64,000 bases of DNA. It comes from Pseudomonas rustica (GTDB lineage Bacteria; Pseudomonadota; Gammaproteobacteria; Pseudomonadales; Pseudomonadaceae). Where the stretch lies: NCBI RefSeq assembly GCF_018336155.1, contig NZ_JAGYHF010000006.1, positions 1 to 64,000 of the forward strand. The letters are read 5' to 3'. The translations under genes and the position numbers were made by a program. Shown piece after piece: positions 62,727-64,000 of the stretch (positions are counted from its first letter, which is position 1; the number at the start of each line of letters is the position of its first letter). The notes under the pieces were generated by a model. The model did not search any database and had not been told where the DNA came from. It saw only the letters and a program-made list of their open reading frames with translations.

Positions 62727-62733
62727 CTATACT
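62727..62733 (+). promoter_or_regulatory. candidate davB promoter (sigmaS-like -10 CTATACT)
   Basis: CTATACT, the RpoS-preferred -10, stands 41 bases before the davB ATG. It is followed by the dyad GACGCG-N5-CGCGTC (62736-62752), which would lie at the start of the transcript and could be an operator or 5' hairpin. No good -35 is seen. The rest of the Lrp-davB gap holds a half-REP (about 62590-62620). Confidence 0.4.
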
Positions 62734-62773
62734 CAGACGCGCATCCCGCGTCGGGTCGCCAGCAAGGTCAGCC

Positions 62774-64000
62774 ATGAACAAGAACAATCGCCATCCTGCA
62801 GACGGTAAGAAACCAGTCACCATTTTCGGCCCGGACTTTCCGTTCGCGTTTGACGACTGGATCGAACACCCGGCCGGTCTCGGCACTATTCCCGAGCACA
62901 ATCACGGCGCAGAAGTGGCGATTGTCGGCGCGGGCATCGCTGGTCTGGTGGCGGCTTACGAGTTGATGAAACTCGGCCTGAAGCCTGTGGTTTACGAAGC
63001 GTCGAAGCTTGGCGGTCGTTTACGCTCGCAAGCCTTCAACGGCACTGACGGCATCGTCGCTGAACTCGGGGGCATGCGTTTTCCGGTGTCGTCCACCGCG
63101 TTCTATCACTACGTCGACAAGCTCGGCCTCGAAACCAAACCTTTCCCGAACCCGTTGACGCCGGCCTCCGGCAGCACCGTGATCGATCTCGAAGGCAAAA
63201 CCCATTACGCACAGAAACTGGCGGATCTTCCTGCACTGTTTCAGGAAGTGGCTGACGCCTGGGCGGATGCACTGGAGGCCGGCTCGCAGTTCGCCGATAT
63301 CCAGCAAGCCATTCGCGACCGCGATGTGCCACGCCTGAAAGAGCTGTGGAATACCTTGGTGCCGCTGTGGGACGACCGCACGTTCTATGACTTCGTCGCC
63401 ACCTCGGAAGCCTTCGCCAAACTGTCGTTCCATCACCGCGAAGTGTTCGGTCAGGTCGGTTTCGGTACCGGCGGCTGGGACTCGGACTTCCCGAATTCGA
63501 TGCTGGAAATCTTCCGCGTGGTGATGACCAACTGCGACGATCACCAACACTTGGTGGTCGGCGGCGTCGAGCAAGTGCCGCAAGGCATCTGGCGCCATGT
63601 GCCGGAGCGCTGCGTGCATTGGCCTGAAGGCACTAGCCTGAAATCCCTGCACCGTGGCGCGCCGCGTTCCGGCGTGAAGAAAATCGCTCATGCGCCGGAT
63701 GGCCGTTTCGCGGTCACCGACAACAACGGCGATACCCGCGAATACGCCGCCGTGCTGACCACGTGCCAGAGCTGGCTGCTGACCACGCAGATCGAATGCG
63801 ACGAAACCCTGTTCTCGCAAAAGATGTGGATGGCCCTCGACCGCACCCGCTACATGCAGTCGTCGAAGACTTTTGTGATGGTCGACCGGCCATTCTGGAA
63901 GGACAAGGATCCGGAAACCGGCCGCGACTTGATGAGCATGACCCTCACCGATCGCCTGACCCGTGGCACTTATCTGTTCGACAACGGCGACGACAAACCG
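62774..64000 (+). CDS. davB: L-lysine 2-monooxygenase (5' part, runs off the window)
   Basis: Flavoenzyme that converts L-lysine to 5-aminovaleramide, the first step of the 5-aminovalerate route. The visible 409 codons start MNKNNRHPADGKK, then an FAD-binding Rossmann motif VAIVGAGIAGLVAAYEL (about 48-64), GGRLRSQ and the amine-oxidase block AELGGMRFPVSSTAFY. The sequence agrees closely with P. putida DavB as I remember it, where davA (amidase) follows; that gene would lie outside this window. ATG 62774 has AAGG seven bases upstream. No stop occurs before the end. Confidence 0.92.
   Translation, partial: MNKNNRHPADGKKPVTIFGPDFPFAFDDWIEHPAGLGTIPEHNHGAEVAIVGAGIAGLVAAYELMKLGLKPVVYEASKLGGRLRSQAFNGTDGIVAELGGMRFPVSSTAFYHYVDKLGLETKPFPNPLTPASGSTVIDLEGKTHYAQKLADLPALFQEVADAWADALEAGSQFADIQQAIRDRDVPRLKELWNTLVPLWDDRTFYDFVATSEAFAKLSFHHREVFGQVGFGTGGWDSDFPNSMLEIFRVVMTNCDDHQHLVVGGVEQVPQGIWRHVPERCVHWPEGTSLKSLHRGAPRSGVKKIAHAPDGRFAVTDNNGDTREYAAVLTTCQSWLLTTQIECDETLFSQKMWMALDRTRYMQSSKTFVMVDRPFWKDKDPETGRDLMSMTLTDRLTRGTYLFDNGDDKP

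Overview
The window is chromosomal DNA of a Pseudomonas of the fluorescens/putida type. The evidence is Vfr, SpeD, EstA, AmgK/MurU, DavB, the agtABCD-agtSR cluster, several typical Pseudomonas REP families, high G+C, and a gene order that, as I remember it, follows the tyrS-vfr-trp-agt-lptD-dnaG-rpoD block of P. aeruginosa and P. putida. No insertion sequence, prophage, integrase or CRISPR array was seen. Nearly all of it is core genome.

Layout. 1-124: an rRNA-type promoter reading leftward out of the window. 125-10388: tyrS, an M23 endopeptidase, anmK, erpA, argC, hemJ, a nitronate monooxygenase, a DUF805 membrane protein, an SDR, a HIT protein and coq7. 10508-16411: speD, an OsmC protein, vfr, a lipoate-ligase-like protein and trpGDC with a Trp-containing leader ORF. 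16569-23055: estA, trpE with a second leader, gph, rpe and an iron-dependent alcohol dehydrogenase. 23282-31266: agtDCBA (ABC uptake) and agtRS (two-component system), with REP elements between the genes. 31341-42648: a DUF3530 protein, djlA, murU-amgK, then divergently lptD-surA-pdxA-rsmA-apaG-apaH-glpE. 42946-47820: the prkA-yeaH-ycgB stress trio. 47884-56533: cca, folK-folB, plsY, tsaD and the macromolecular synthesis set rpsU-dnaG-rpoD. 56660-64000: a large GGDEF/EAL protein, tRNA-Ile(CAU), a structured leader RNA in front of a DUF3077 gene, an unknown gene, an Lrp regulator and the 5' part of davB.

Functional themes. MurNAc recycling is represented by anmK, amgK and murU. Outer-membrane assembly is represented by lptD-surA. 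Tryptophan synthesis is split into trpE and trpGDC, each with a homologous leader peptide ending in two Trp codons. Lysine/5-aminovalerate metabolism links davB at the right end with the agt uptake system.

The most unusual signals are two RNA-level ones. (1) The leader of the DUF3077 gene (about 60674-60900) folds into a closed domain with a UUCG hairpin, and a loop in it is perfectly complementary over 10 nt to the gene's own Shine-Dalgarno region. This looks like a translational riboregulator. (2) The trpE and trpGDC leader ORFs are homologous, and the trpE one is read in frame as the C-terminus of gph. Functions rest on sequence motifs and recalled family knowledge; no searches were run.
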